Shown piece by piece: positions 44,650 through 54,103 of a DNA stretch of 64,000 nt. The notes beneath the pieces are model-generated. The model worked only from the letters and a program-made list of their open reading frames with translations, was not told the DNA's origin and did not search any database. Both the position numbers and the translations under genes were made by a program. Source of the DNA: Desulfobulbus oligotrophicus (GTDB lineage Bacteria; Desulfobacterota; Desulfobulbia; Desulfobulbales; Desulfobulbaceae). Positions within the stretch are counted from its first letter, which is position 1. Each line of letters begins with the position of its first letter. The stretch spans positions 601,501-665,500 of the forward strand of contig NZ_CP054140.1 of the NCBI RefSeq assembly GCF_016446285.1. The letters are read 5' to 3'.

Positions 44650-46158
44650 GTGGAAAGCACCGCCCATCAGGACGAACAACCCGAAAGCCTGGAAACCACC
44701 GGCTTTGTCATCGCGCCGATGGCCGCAGCGGCCGCTCTCGACTCGGCCGCCTTCGCCAAGGTCAACGCCGCCGAGGCGATTCCGGCCACCTGGGAAGAAC
44801 GCGCCCGCAAGGCCTGGGAATACTATGTCGAGGAGCCGCTGGTGAAGAATTGCGTCAACTCCTGGCGCACCTTCGCCGTGGGCGACGAGATCAAGATCAC
44901 CAGCGATGACGAGACCCTCAAGGAGCAAGCCCTGGAGGCCGCCTGGCGGCTGAACGTCTCGCAGTTCATCAAGGACATGGTTCTTCAGCTCCTGGTGAAA
45001 GGCGACGCCATCGGCTTCAAGCGCTTCACCAAGTCCGGCCAGGACATCGAGGAGCTGGTCTGCGTCAACCCGGTTTCGGTCAAGGTCAAATACGCCCAGG
45101 GCGAACTGATCGAGGCCCGGCAATTTCCCGAGGACACCCCCGGCGGCGGGGAATCCATCCCGCTGCCTGTCGAACAGGTGGTCCACCTCAAATGGGATGC
45201 TCCAGCCTTCTCGCCCCGGGGCAACTCCCTCGTGCTTCCCGCCTTTCAAGCCATCGAACTGCTGCGCGACTACCGCCGGGCCGAACAGGCCATCGCCAAG
45301 CGCTGGGCCACGCCGTTCCGCCTGCTCAAGGTGGGCGGCGCGTTCGGCCAGAAGATGGTGATGCCGGACCAGCGGATGCTCGAACAGGTCCGCGACATGG
45401 TCAACAAGATGGACATGAAAAGCGGCCTGGTGGTCCCGTTCTACGTCAACGTCGAAACCCACGGCACCGATGGCCAAGTCCTCAACGTCGAGGACAAGGT
45501 CAAGGAGGTGAAGGAAGACATTGTGGTGGCCCTGGGTCTGTCACGCTCGCTGGTGACCGGCGACGGCCCCAATTTCGCCACCGCCTCGGTGAGCATGCAG
45601 AAGATGATGGTCATGATCCGCGAGATCAAACAGGCCGCACGCAAGCTCCTCGACTGGGTGTTCGACGACTGGATGGAGCTGAACGGCCATGACGACAAGA
45701 GCATCCAGTTTATCTTCAACGACCTCGACCCCAGCGACGCGGTCGATTTCAAGAAGCTCCTCATCGAACTCTACGACCGCAAGCTCATCAGCCGCTCCAG
45801 CCTTCAGCTCAAGATGGACCTGGACCCGGACATCGAGGCCGCCAACCGCGAGACCGAACGTAAGCAGATCGACCTGATGGACGAGAAGCAGGTGAAGCCG
45901 GTGGTGGATATGGTCGTCTCCGGCATCCTCAGCGTGCCTCGCGCCCGCAAAATGCTCGGGATTCCGGCCGAGGACGATGAACCCACGGCGGAGGCGGCAT
46001 TGGTCTGGTCAGGCGACCTGGAGTCCACCGGCATTGCTGCCGTGTGCGACGAGTGCAGCCACTTCATTGCTGACACCAACCACTGCCGGGTTCACAACAG
46101 CGAGCGCACCTTCGACGCCCCGGCCTGTCGTTTCATCGACCGCCGGGAGCCCCACTGA
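44650..46158 (+). CDS. Phage portal protein
   Basis: 502 residues from GTG 44650, chosen because GAGAGG lies upstream and the earlier in-frame ATG sits inside promoter-like site 4. The portal core ('VHLKWDAPAFSPRGNSLVLPAFQAIELLRDYRRAEQ', 'KEDIVVALGLSRSLVTGDGPNFATASVSMQK') is clear. The C-terminus carries a Cys-rich tail ('VCDECSHFIADTNHCRVHN', then another Cys) that looks zinc-binding, unusual for a portal. It forms the dodecameric channel at the capsid vertex. Confidence 0.88.
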   Translation: MESTAHQDEQPESLETTGFVIAPMAAAAALDSAAFAKVNAAEAIPATWEERARKAWEYYVEEPLVKNCVNSWRTFAVGDEIKITSDDETLKEQALEAAWRLNVSQFIKDMVLQLLVKGDAIGFKRFTKSGQDIEELVCVNPVSVKVKYAQGELIEARQFPEDTPGGGESIPLPVEQVVHLKWDAPAFSPRGNSLVLPAFQAIELLRDYRRAEQAIAKRWATPFRLLKVGGAFGQKMVMPDQRMLEQVRDMVNKMDMKSGLVVPFYVNVETHGTDGQVLNVEDKVKEVKEDIVVALGLSRSLVTGDGPNFATASVSMQKMMVMIREIKQAARKLLDWVFDDWMELNGHDDKSIQFIFNDLDPSDAVDFKKLLIELYDRKLISRSSLQLKMDLDPDIEAANRETERKQIDLMDEKQVKPVVDMVVSGILSVPRARKMLGIPAEDDEPTAEAALVWSGDLESTGIAAVCDECSHFIADTNHCRVHNSERTFDAPACRFIDRREPH

Positions 46159-49100
46159 TGCCGTCGGATCTTAAGCAGCGCATCCAGGCGGCCACCCTAA
46201 AGAGCCTGACGGCCCGCAACCGCTACAACGACCAGGTCACGGCCCAACTCACCCAGGCCCTGAAACAGGCCGAAGACGAGGTCGCCCGCGCCATCCTCCA
46301 GTACCGCTCCCTCGGCTCCCTGCCGGACAACAAGCTCGCCGCCCTCAAGGGGCTGGAAAAACTCCAGCTCGAACTCGACGACACCATGAAGCGGCTCAAG
46401 CGGGAGCAGACCTTGGTCTTTCGCAAGACGACCAAGGACTCCTTCAAGCTCGGCATCCAGCAGGGAATCGGAGAGCTCGCCGACGCGGCGCTGCCGTTCT
46501 ACGCCGACCTCAAACCCGAAGGCATCGACAAGCTGGCCACCAAGGTGTTCACCATCGTCGACACCAATGCCCTCGACTTCATGGCCCAGTACAACCTCAC
46601 CCTCGCCGGTGACGTCCACCGAGAACTCGCAGACGGCATCAAGCGCACCATCCTGAACGGCGTCGCCACGGGCAAGGGAGCCGACGACATCGTCCGGGAC
46701 ATGGGCAAGGTGATCGTCGACAAGGACTCCTTTCGCCAGGCCGGAAGCCGGGTGTTCAGCAAGGCCCAGTACCGCATGGAGATGATCGCCCGCACCGAGG
46801 TCCTCCGCGCCCACAACATGGGCAGGCTCAAGTTCCACGAGCGGGTCGGCATCCAGAAGCTGGAATGGCTGGCCATGGAGGACGAGCGCATGTGCCCGGT
46901 CTGCGGCGGGCTGGACGGCAAGACCTTTCCCATCGACAAGTTCCCCCAGCAACCCGCGCATCCGCACTGCCGCTGCACCAACATCGTGGCCTGGCCGATG
47001 ACCGTCTGCGGCAGCGAGATGGCCGCCAAGGCCGCCGCCCAGGCATCGCAGGGGGACGCATGCATTCTCCCACCCCATGTGCTGGAAGGCATGGCCGAAG
47101 CCCAGGCCAAGGAGAACGCCAAGCTTAAGAGCGCCTTTGAAAACGGCGACATCGCCGACCTCGGCTCGCTGACGGTCAAACAGCTCCAGACCCTGGCGAA
47201 ACAGAACGGCGTGGCCATTGCCCGGACCAAGGCTGATTTCATCAAGCTGCTCGATCTGGCCGAACCGGGGATCGATCACGGCGACCTGGCCGGAGCGGCG
47301 CTCAGCGCCAAGCTCAAGGAACACAAGATCGGTCTGCTGCGGACCAAGGAAGAACTGGTCGAGCTGCTCGGACTGAAGCAGGCGGAACTCAAACAGGCCA
47401 AGCTGCTCGCCGCCCAGATGGCGAAGATCCCTCCCGCCGAGGGGCTGGAGGGCATGACCGCCCAGCAGCTCAAGGAGATGGCGAAGGAGAACGGCATCTC
47501 GCTCAACATGACCAAACAGGAGACCATCGAGCTGCTGGACAAGCTGGAACCCGGCGTGGATCACAGCGGCCTGATGGGCAAGGAACTATCGGCGGCCAAA
47601 CAGAAGCACGGCATCGGCATCCTCAAGAACAAGCAGCAGCTCGTTGAGGCGCTGCAGAAGAAGGCCGGTGCCGACATGGCCGAGTCGGTCAAGAAAAAGG
47701 CGGTCGACGAGGCCAAACAAAAGCTGATCCTGAAACAGAAAACGGCTCTCGAAGACGCCGCCAAGGCCGTGGCCGTTCCCGACACGCCGACCGGCTACAA
47801 GGATTTCCTCGACGCGATTGCCAAGGCGGAACAGGCGGTTTCCGGCGGCACCGATCTACCCCAGGATCTGCTGGCGGCCCACAGCAAGGAAATCGCCCTC
47901 AAGAAACAGCTCTTCCAGGACCAGGTCGGCAAGCTGAAATCGACGGAGCTCAAGACGCTCGCCAAGGAGACCAAGGTCCAGTATTGGCAGTGGGCGAACA
48001 AAGACGAGCTGACCACGCTCTTCACCGAGACCGATCCCGCGAAAATCAAAGCGGTTCAGGCCAGCATCGACACAAAGCACGCCGCCTGGGCCGAAAAACA
48101 TGGCGGCAAGAAGAAAACCGCACCGGCCAAGCCCGCCACGCCGAAACCGGCTCCACAACCGAGTCCGGTCAAACCGCCCGAGCCCAAGATCGTCAAGAAA
48201 GGCGCGGAGTTCACCACCGTCGATACCGCATGGCAGCAGAAAGGTCTGCCGTCAAAATTCAAGAAAACCGGCAAGGCCGCTGTCGGCGGCGCACACGAAA
48301 AGGAGTTCTGGACCGATGAGAACGGCGACAAATGGCTGTTCAAGCCCATTGGCCGCAAGGACGATGAGTTCATCGCCTTCGGAGAGGAAGCCGCCTACAA
48401 GATCGGCCGCCTGATCGACCCCCATTCCATCGAGGTGCGCACCATCCAGTTGAACGGCCGCACCGGCTCCATCCAGAAATGGCGTACCGATCTGCGGGAC
48501 GACTTCGATTTTCGCAACATTCTGCCCCAGGATCTGACCACCATCGAACTGGAGCAGATTCAGCGCGAGCATGTGGTCGACTGGCTGATCGCCAACCACG
48601 ATGGACATTCCAAGCAGTTCATCCGAGCCCGGGACGGTCGCGTCTACGGCATCGACAAAGGCCAGGCCTTCAAGTTTCTGGGCCAGGACAAGCTCTCGCT
48701 CGACTATCACCCCAACGGCGTCTGCGGCGAGGAAGAGCCGTTTTACAACAAGGTCTTCCGGGCGGCCAAGGAAGGGAAGGTACGGGTCGATCCGAACGCG
48801 ACCCTGCGCTACATCCAGGAAGTCGAAAAGATCGCCGACGAGGATTACCTCGATCTGTTGCGGCCCTACGCCGAGGGACGGTTCGCCAAGGACCCTGCCG
48901 GGCTGCGGCATTTCTACGATCAGGCCCTGGAGCGGAAACACAACCTCCGGCGGGACTTCGAGGGTTATTACGCCGATGTGCTGGGGGATCGGGGCTTCCG
49001 TTTCGACAAGCTGAGCGCCGCCACCGGCAAGAAAAAGCTGCTCTCCTCCGCCGAGGAAGCCCTGATCGAGGAGGCCCGCAAACTCGGCTGGCAGGGCAAG

Positions 49101-50732
49101 ACCCTGCCCTTCGACAGTGGCGACGTGGAGGACCAGAACGCGCTGATCTTCACCGAGAGCTTCAAGGGGAAGAAGCGCACCGTGGTCAAGATGAAGATCC
49201 GGCCGGACACCGACCGCCGCATCGACGAGGTGCTGCGCAGGTATGTGCAGACGGCTGCCGGGGAAAAGGGACAACCGCTGGTCGAAGACAGCTTCTTTCC
49301 GACGATTCTGGATGCCGTAAAAAACGTCAATTTCCACGTGGGCGACGGCAAGTACAACCGGACCAAGATCGACAAGGCCCTGCGCCTGCGCAAGAAACTG
49401 GAAACCCTGCAAAAGAGCACCGACCCCAAGGTCAAGGAGATGGCGGACCACTATCTGAAATGGGTCAAGGAGATCGAAGAGTCCGTCGACTGGGACCGGG
49501 CCACCAACGGCGTATTCGAGCAGTACCTGCCCAATCTCGACGCGCAGAAACCCAAGGAGAAACCGCCGTTCAAGGTGGAACGCGGCAAGGTGACCCACAC
49601 CAAGCGCAGGATCGGTTCCGGCACCATTACCGTCGAGGCCGACGACATCGACAACCGGACGCTGTTCAATCAAAACTCCCGCATGCAGGACGGGCACCAG
49701 TACACCGTCACCTTCGAGGACGGCACCCGGGTCCGCTATCGCCCCTGGTCGGACACCAACCTCTATGCCCAGCGCGGCGAGCTGGAAATGATCCTGGACG
49801 GCGACGCTACCCCCGGACGGGTCGAGGCGATGCTGGAAAAGCTCGAACAGCTTGGGATCGATACCCGGGTGGCCACGGCGGAAAACGCGGAGCAGATGTA
49901 CCTCGAAAAGCTCGCCTACATCCGCAAGACCGACAAGAGCGCCGATTACAAACGGCTGCAGAAATCCCTCGACGACCGCAACGCCACCACCACCGAGCGA
50001 GTCCAGGCCCTGCGCGGCTATTGGCAAAAGGAGCTGGGCGTCCAGGACATCACCCAACTTTCCGGATACAACCCGCTGGGCGAATATCAGGCGGGCTTTC
50101 TGGACCGCGACGCCAAGGGCGGATACCGGCACCAGTTCCGGTTCGACATCACCGAGGATGACCTGGAAAAACAGATGAAGGGCTATTCGCTGGTCCACGA
50201 TCTGACCAACGGTGAGAGCATGTCCGGCTTCATCGACTTGATCATGGAGAACAACGGAGCCATGGTCAGCACGGTCGAGAAGATGCGCATGGGCGTGGCT
50301 CCGGGCGGAATGTCCCCGGTGGCCGACATGCAGACCGGCGGCGCGAGCTATTTCTTCACCCGGATCAAGAAGCAACCGGCCAGCGACGCCTCACCGGCCC
50401 TCTATTTCAAGAAACAGATGCTGCGGCGCATGGACGCCATCAGCTACAACCATGACGCCTACGGCAAGGTGATTGACGATTACGTGCAGCGCAACCGGGG
50501 AGCCAGCATCGACGACTGGAAGCGGTTCTCGCAACGCCATGGCAACGAAACCATCTTCAAATACTCGGTGACGCTGCTGGACAACATCGAGTTCATCGTG
50601 GCCAGAAGCGACAACGAACGCCGGGAGATCATCCAGAGTTTCACTCGGCGCGGCATCAAGAAACTGCCCGACGGGCGCAAGGTGGAGGACATTGTCCATA
50701 CCCCGCAAAGCTGGAGCAAACGCAAACAATGA
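46158..50732 (+). CDS. Giant MuF head protein with SAP-like repeats and HipA-like kinase domain
   Basis: 1524 residues, several times the usual MuF size. Residues about 150-275 are the SPP1 gp7/Mu F domain, with 'MCPVCGGLDGKTFP' (Cys246, Cys249) and 'HPHCRCTN'. Residues about 330-620 hold SAP/HeH-like repeats ('LTVKQLQTLAKQNGVAIARTK', 'MTAQQLKEMAKENGISLNMTK', 'KSTELKTLAKETKV'). Residues about 683-945 carry a HipA/PI3-4-kinase-like core: Lys729 in 'WLFKP', a Glu in 'EEAAYKIG', 'NHDGHSKQF' (Asp815, His817) and Asp833 in 'GIDKGQAF'. The last 500 residues are unassigned. It is probably packaged and delivered with DNA, like MuF polymorphic toxins; that is inference. Confidence 0.85.
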   Translation: MPSDLKQRIQAATLKSLTARNRYNDQVTAQLTQALKQAEDEVARAILQYRSLGSLPDNKLAALKGLEKLQLELDDTMKRLKREQTLVFRKTTKDSFKLGIQQGIGELADAALPFYADLKPEGIDKLATKVFTIVDTNALDFMAQYNLTLAGDVHRELADGIKRTILNGVATGKGADDIVRDMGKVIVDKDSFRQAGSRVFSKAQYRMEMIARTEVLRAHNMGRLKFHERVGIQKLEWLAMEDERMCPVCGGLDGKTFPIDKFPQQPAHPHCRCTNIVAWPMTVCGSEMAAKAAAQASQGDACILPPHVLEGMAEAQAKENAKLKSAFENGDIADLGSLTVKQLQTLAKQNGVAIARTKADFIKLLDLAEPGIDHGDLAGAALSAKLKEHKIGLLRTKEELVELLGLKQAELKQAKLLAAQMAKIPPAEGLEGMTAQQLKEMAKENGISLNMTKQETIELLDKLEPGVDHSGLMGKELSAAKQKHGIGILKNKQQLVEALQKKAGADMAESVKKKAVDEAKQKLILKQKTALEDAAKAVAVPDTPTGYKDFLDAIAKAEQAVSGGTDLPQDLLAAHSKEIALKKQLFQDQVGKLKSTELKTLAKETKVQYWQWANKDELTTLFTETDPAKIKAVQASIDTKHAAWAEKHGGKKKTAPAKPATPKPAPQPSPVKPPEPKIVKKGAEFTTVDTAWQQKGLPSKFKKTGKAAVGGAHEKEFWTDENGDKWLFKPIGRKDDEFIAFGEEAAYKIGRLIDPHSIEVRTIQLNGRTGSIQKWRTDLRDDFDFRNILPQDLTTIELEQIQREHVVDWLIANHDGHSKQFIRARDGRVYGIDKGQAFKFLGQDKLSLDYHPNGVCGEEEPFYNKVFRAAKEGKVRVDPNATLRYIQEVEKIADEDYLDLLRPYAEGRFAKDPAGLRHFYDQALERKHNLRRDFEGYYADVLGDRGFRFDKLSAATGKKKLLSSAEEALIEEARKLGWQGKTLPFDSGDVEDQNALIFTESFKGKKRTVVKMKIRPDTDRRIDEVLRRYVQTAAGEKGQPLVEDSFFPTILDAVKNVNFHVGDGKYNRTKIDKALRLRKKLETLQKSTDPKVKEMADHYLKWVKEIEESVDWDRATNGVFEQYLPNLDAQKPKEKPPFKVERGKVTHTKRRIGSGTITVEADDIDNRTLFNQNSRMQDGHQYTVTFEDGTRVRYRPWSDTNLYAQRGELEMILDGDATPGRVEAMLEKLEQLGIDTRVATAENAEQMYLEKLAYIRKTDKSADYKRLQKSLDDRNATTTERVQALRGYWQKELGVQDITQLSGYNPLGEYQAGFLDRDAKGGYRHQFRFDITEDDLEKQMKGYSLVHDLTNGESMSGFIDLIMENNGAMVSTVEKMRMGVAPGGMSPVADMQTGGASYFFTRIKKQPASDASPALYFKKQMLRRMDAISYNHDAYGKVIDDYVQRNRGASIDDWKRFSQRHGNETIFKYSVTLLDNIEFIVARSDNERREIIQSFTRRGIKKLPDGRKVEDIVHTPQSWSKRKQ

Positions 50733-51241
50733 CCATGAAGGACTTTATCGAACAGGAGAAACGACGGCTGCAGGAAGCGCTGCACTGGTTCAACAACCGG
50801 GGCAGTCGCATGACCGTCAGAGAATCCGGGGATCTCTTTCTGGACGCCCTGGTGGACAGCTTCACCGTCACCCGGATCGCTCCCCATTTCGACACCGCTG
50901 GAAACCATCTGCGCACCGATTTCTGGCTGTTGTGGAAGGCGCTCGGTTACGACGAGGGCTTTCAGCACGCCCACACCGTCAAGGTGGTCGATATCAGGAT
51001 CGAAGACACCCTGACAGCCGAACATGACGGCAAAGAGGTCGAAGGCTGGCTGATTGTCGAGCTGACCGACGACCTGGGTCGCATTCACCATGTCGAAATG
51101 ATCGAGCCGGTCTCGGAGCCCGAGCTCGCGGCGGACTGGCAACGCTGGATCGCCTACCGCCAGAAAAGCGCCGAAAGATTCCACCGGATCGACGCCCAGC
51201 TTCTAGCCGAGCATCTCCGGATCGCGGAGGACTGGTCATGA
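50729..51241 (+). CDS. Hypothetical protein after the MuF gene
   Basis: 170 residues, start overlapping the MuF stop. Acidic and helical at the N-terminus, with a central beta-rich part ('HTVKVVDIRIEDTL', 'VEGWLIVELTDDLGRIHHVEM'). Not recognised. Tight coupling to the MuF gene suggests an immunity, chaperone or accessory role, which is speculative. Overlaps the next gene by four bases. Confidence 0.65.
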   Translation: MTMKDFIEQEKRRLQEALHWFNNRGSRMTVRESGDLFLDALVDSFTVTRIAPHFDTAGNHLRTDFWLLWKALGYDEGFQHAHTVKVVDIRIEDTLTAEHDGKEVEGWLIVELTDDLGRIHHVEMIEPVSEPELAADWQRWIAYRQKSAERFHRIDAQLLAEHLRIAEDWS

Positions 51242-51591
51242 AACTGCGCTATATGCTCGACTCGATAATCGCAGACCGGCAAGCCACCGCCCCGGAATAC
51301 GTGCCCGTGGGCGTCTGGGTTCAAGGGCCGGGTCCCGGCCTGGATGTGGAGATGTACTACCTCGACCGGGGGCCTAGCGGGCTTGCCGACCGCAGGGACG
51401 AGGCCGCCTGGGTGGTCAACCGTCTGGTCGAGACCGGGGCCACCTCGCTTCCGGCGGATTTTCTCGAATACCACCGGCTGTCCCGCTCACCCTATGACGG
51501 GGTCTTTTCCGAGATCACCGAGAGCGACGAATACCCCTCCCTCGACGCCTGCGGCAAAGCCGTTCTGGCCCGGCTTAATCCCGCCCGCTGA
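51238..51591 (+). CDS. Hypothetical protein
   Basis: 117 residues, ATGA overlap with the preceding gene. 'VPVGVWVQGPGPGLDVEMYYLDRGPSG' and 'DEAAWVVNRLVETG' show a small alpha/beta protein. Not recognised. Promoter-like site 5 begins 15 bases after its stop. Confidence 0.6.
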   Translation: MKLRYMLDSIIADRQATAPEYVPVGVWVQGPGPGLDVEMYYLDRGPSGLADRRDEAAWVVNRLVETGATSLPADFLEYHRLSRSPYDGVFSEITESDEYPSLDACGKAVLARLNPAR

Positions 51592-51605
51592 ATTTCGCCG
51601 TCACC

Positions 51606-51638
51606 CTCCGACACATCGCCGACGCTTCCGGTAAGTAA
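51606..51638 (+). promoter_or_regulatory. Bipartite phage promoter-like motif, site 5
   Basis: CTCCGAC (51606-51612), 15 bases, CCGGTAAGTAA (51628-51638). Nearly identical to site 6 over more than 30 bases. It precedes the methyltransferase-protease gene and the capsid operon. Confidence 0.8.
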
Positions 51639-51694
51639 CCGCTGAACGCTCCCCGCAGGTCGCGGAGAGCACAGCAAACTGACCGGAGACGTTG

Positions 51695-54091
51695 ATGGAA
51701 CTGTTCGCCACAGACCTGGAAAGGCTGGCGTTTCTACTGGAGGCCGATGCGGCGCTGACTCTCGATCCCGATGCGCTCGGGTCCGAGGCCGCCGAACAGT
51801 CCGCTCCTGAAGAGCTCCCTCCCGAGAAGCGCCCCAAGTACATCACCAACTACATCGGCAGTAAGCAGAAGCTCGTCGACTGGATCTGGAAGCATACCCC
51901 GGAAGGCGTTGGCACGGTGCTGGATGCCTTTTCGGGGTCTGCGGTCGTGGCCTACATGTACAAGACCAAGGGCCTCCAGGTCATCGCCAACGACCGGCTC
52001 CGCTACTGCCACCATGCCGCCAAGGCGATCATCGAGAACAACTCGGTTCGCCTGAGCGAGGACGAGATCGAGGCGCTCCTGGCCGACAACGCCAAGGCGG
52101 GCAGCTTCGTTCAGGACAACTTCAAGGGCATCTTCTTCGCCAAGGGCGTCCATGCGCTGATCGACACCATCCGCGCCAACTGCGACAAGCTCTCCGGGTT
52201 CAAAAAAGACATCGCCCTGTTCGGCCTCGGCAAAACCTGCATGAGCGGCAAGGGTGGCTTCGGCCACTTCTCGTCGTCCACCGATTATGGCCGCCGCCAG
52301 GACACTCCCGACGAGTTCAAGGATCGTTTGCGCAAGAACCTGCAGCGCATCAACGCCCTGGTCTTCGACAACGACAAGGAGAACAAGGCATACCGGCAGG
52401 ACATCAACGACCTGCTGCCGAAAGCCAAGGCGGATCTGGCCTATTTCGATCCGCCCTACGCCACCGAATTTTCGACCACCAATTATGAGCGGGCCTACCA
52501 CTTCGTGGAGGGGCTCATGACCTATTGGGAAGGCCTCGAAATCAAGGCCGACACCAAGGTCAAGTACTACGAGACCGATCACAAGACCGTCACCAAGGCC
52601 AACGCCAGCGAGTTTTTCCAGACCTTTCTCGGCAACGCCAAGCACATCCAGCACTGGCTGATCTCCTACCGCGATCACGCCTATCCCAACGAGCAGGAGA
52701 TGAAGCGGATCATCGGCTCCTTTGGCAAGCAGAGCCGGATGAAGTCCAAGGATCACCACTACGCCATCACTTCCAAGCACGGCGAGGCTTCCAACGCCAA
52801 GGAGCGTCTGTTCGTCTGCGCTCCCGGGGCCAAGGCCAGCGCCGAGCGGGAGGAGAAACCCGTTCCGATGGCCGCCGCCGCGAACTTCCACACCAGCATC
52901 CCCGTGGACATCCGGCTGGGCGAAGGCGAACGCCTCACGACCGAGGCCATGGATGTCGGCTCGGCGGGCGACCCCCAGTTCAGCTTCGTGCTCTGCCGCA
53001 CCGGCACCAACAAGAACGGCGACCACTTCACCGCCGAGGAGTTGTCCGGTCGGCACATGACGGCCGTGAACAAGAAGGTCGATCTGCAGCATTCGCAGGA
53101 GTTCAACGACATCGTTGGTGGCATCGTCGCCGCCGACTACCTGGAGGACGACAACGGGGGCCGCGTGGAATGCGTCGGCGAGCTGTACGTCCACGACACC
53201 CCGGCCGCCCGGCTGGCCTACAAGCTGATGAAGCGCGGGATCATCTCCCAGGTCTCCATGGAGTGCGACTACCAGGAAGGCGAATGCTCGGTCTGCCACA
53301 AGCGCTTCCAGAACAAGGCCGACTACTGCACCCACCTGCGCAAATTCAAGGGCCGTGATTTCAACGGCCAACCCGTTTTCGAGATTCTGCACGGCGTCAC
53401 TTTCACCGGACTGGGACTGCTCGACCGCAAAGGCGCGGACGAGAACGCCAGGATTCTGCAGGTGGCGTCCCTTCAGAGCCAGCCCGACCAATCCCAACCC
53501 GAAGGAGATTCCACGATGGAAGACAAAACCAAACCCACCGATGACCCGGCCGTCGAAGCGGCCAAGAAGAAACCCGCCCAGCAGGAAGGCGATCCTGCCC
53601 GCGTTACCGACCTGGAAAAGGAAAACCGGCAGCTCAAGGCCCAGGTCGCCGAGCTGCAGAAACGCGTCCAGGAACTGGAAGCCGAACAAAAGGCTGCCGC
53701 CTGCCGCTCCCGGGCGAAGAAGCTGCTCACCCGGCTGGAGAAGCAAGGGCTCTCCTTCGCTTCCGATGAGGACCGGGAAGCCGAGCTGAAACGCCTGGCC
53801 GAACTGTCCGACGAAGCCTTAGCCGCCACCGAGGCCGCTTACGAGCGCCTGCCCAAGTCGGCAAAAGCGGACAAGGACAAGGAAGAGAAACCCGCCGACA
53901 GCGACCAGGGCGGCAAGCCCGCCGCCAAGGCATCGACGGAAACCCCGCTGCGCAGCGACGCCGGTGTCAGGCCCCACGATGTGGACGACCGCAAGGTGTC
54001 GCTCGAAGACCGTCTGCGCGACGGATTCATGGCCGCTTACCGCAACCGTGTCGGCGAGGACTCTCCCGAACACTCGCAAATCAACGCATAA
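51695..54091 (+). CDS. DNA adenine methyltransferase (D12) fused to prohead protease and scaffold
   Basis: 798 residues from ATG 51695 (GGAGA upstream). Residues about 48-385 form a D12/Dam-type methyltransferase: 'NYIGSKQKLVDWIW', 'VLDAFSGSAVVAYMY' and the catalytic 'DPPYATEF' (Asp252). Residues about 395-590 look like a capsid maturation protease with candidate His466 ('LQHSQEF') and Ser521 ('QVSMEC'), interrupted by a Cys/His zinc-finger-like insert ('CSVCHKRFQNKADYCTHL'). The last 190 residues are a coiled-coil scaffold. A DNA-modifying enzyme joined to the capsid protease is unusual. An internal start may release the scaffold alone. Confidence 0.83.
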   Translation: MELFATDLERLAFLLEADAALTLDPDALGSEAAEQSAPEELPPEKRPKYITNYIGSKQKLVDWIWKHTPEGVGTVLDAFSGSAVVAYMYKTKGLQVIANDRLRYCHHAAKAIIENNSVRLSEDEIEALLADNAKAGSFVQDNFKGIFFAKGVHALIDTIRANCDKLSGFKKDIALFGLGKTCMSGKGGFGHFSSSTDYGRRQDTPDEFKDRLRKNLQRINALVFDNDKENKAYRQDINDLLPKAKADLAYFDPPYATEFSTTNYERAYHFVEGLMTYWEGLEIKADTKVKYYETDHKTVTKANASEFFQTFLGNAKHIQHWLISYRDHAYPNEQEMKRIIGSFGKQSRMKSKDHHYAITSKHGEASNAKERLFVCAPGAKASAEREEKPVPMAAAANFHTSIPVDIRLGEGERLTTEAMDVGSAGDPQFSFVLCRTGTNKNGDHFTAEELSGRHMTAVNKKVDLQHSQEFNDIVGGIVAADYLEDDNGGRVECVGELYVHDTPAARLAYKLMKRGIISQVSMECDYQEGECSVCHKRFQNKADYCTHLRKFKGRDFNGQPVFEILHGVTFTGLGLLDRKGADENARILQVASLQSQPDQSQPEGDSTMEDKTKPTDDPAVEAAKKKPAQQEGDPARVTDLEKENRQLKAQVAELQKRVQELEAEQKAAACRSRAKKLLTRLEKQGLSFASDEDREAELKRLAELSDEALAATEAAYERLPKSAKADKDKEEKPADSDQGGKPAAKASTETPLRSDAGVRPHDVDDRKVSLEDRLRDGFMAAYRNRVGEDSPEHSQINA
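53516..54091 (+). CDS. Nested scaffold protein (internal start in the protease gene)
   Basis: ATG 53516 lies in frame with the long gene and has GAAGGAG ten bases upstream inside the coding sequence, at the domain boundary after the protease. The product would be 191 residues: an acidic Lys/Glu linker, a coiled coil ('VTDLEKENRQLKAQVAELQK') and a basic C-terminus. This is the arrangement of lambda C/Nu3, where the scaffold is also made from its own start. Seen as a signal, not shown to be used. Confidence 0.65.
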   Translation: MEDKTKPTDDPAVEAAKKKPAQQEGDPARVTDLEKENRQLKAQVAELQKRVQELEAEQKAAACRSRAKKLLTRLEKQGLSFASDEDREAELKRLAELSDEALAATEAAYERLPKSAKADKDKEEKPADSDQGGKPAAKASTETPLRSDAGVRPHDVDDRKVSLEDRLRDGFMAAYRNRVGEDSPEHSQINA

Positions 54092-54103
54092 GGAGGAAAC
54101 ACC

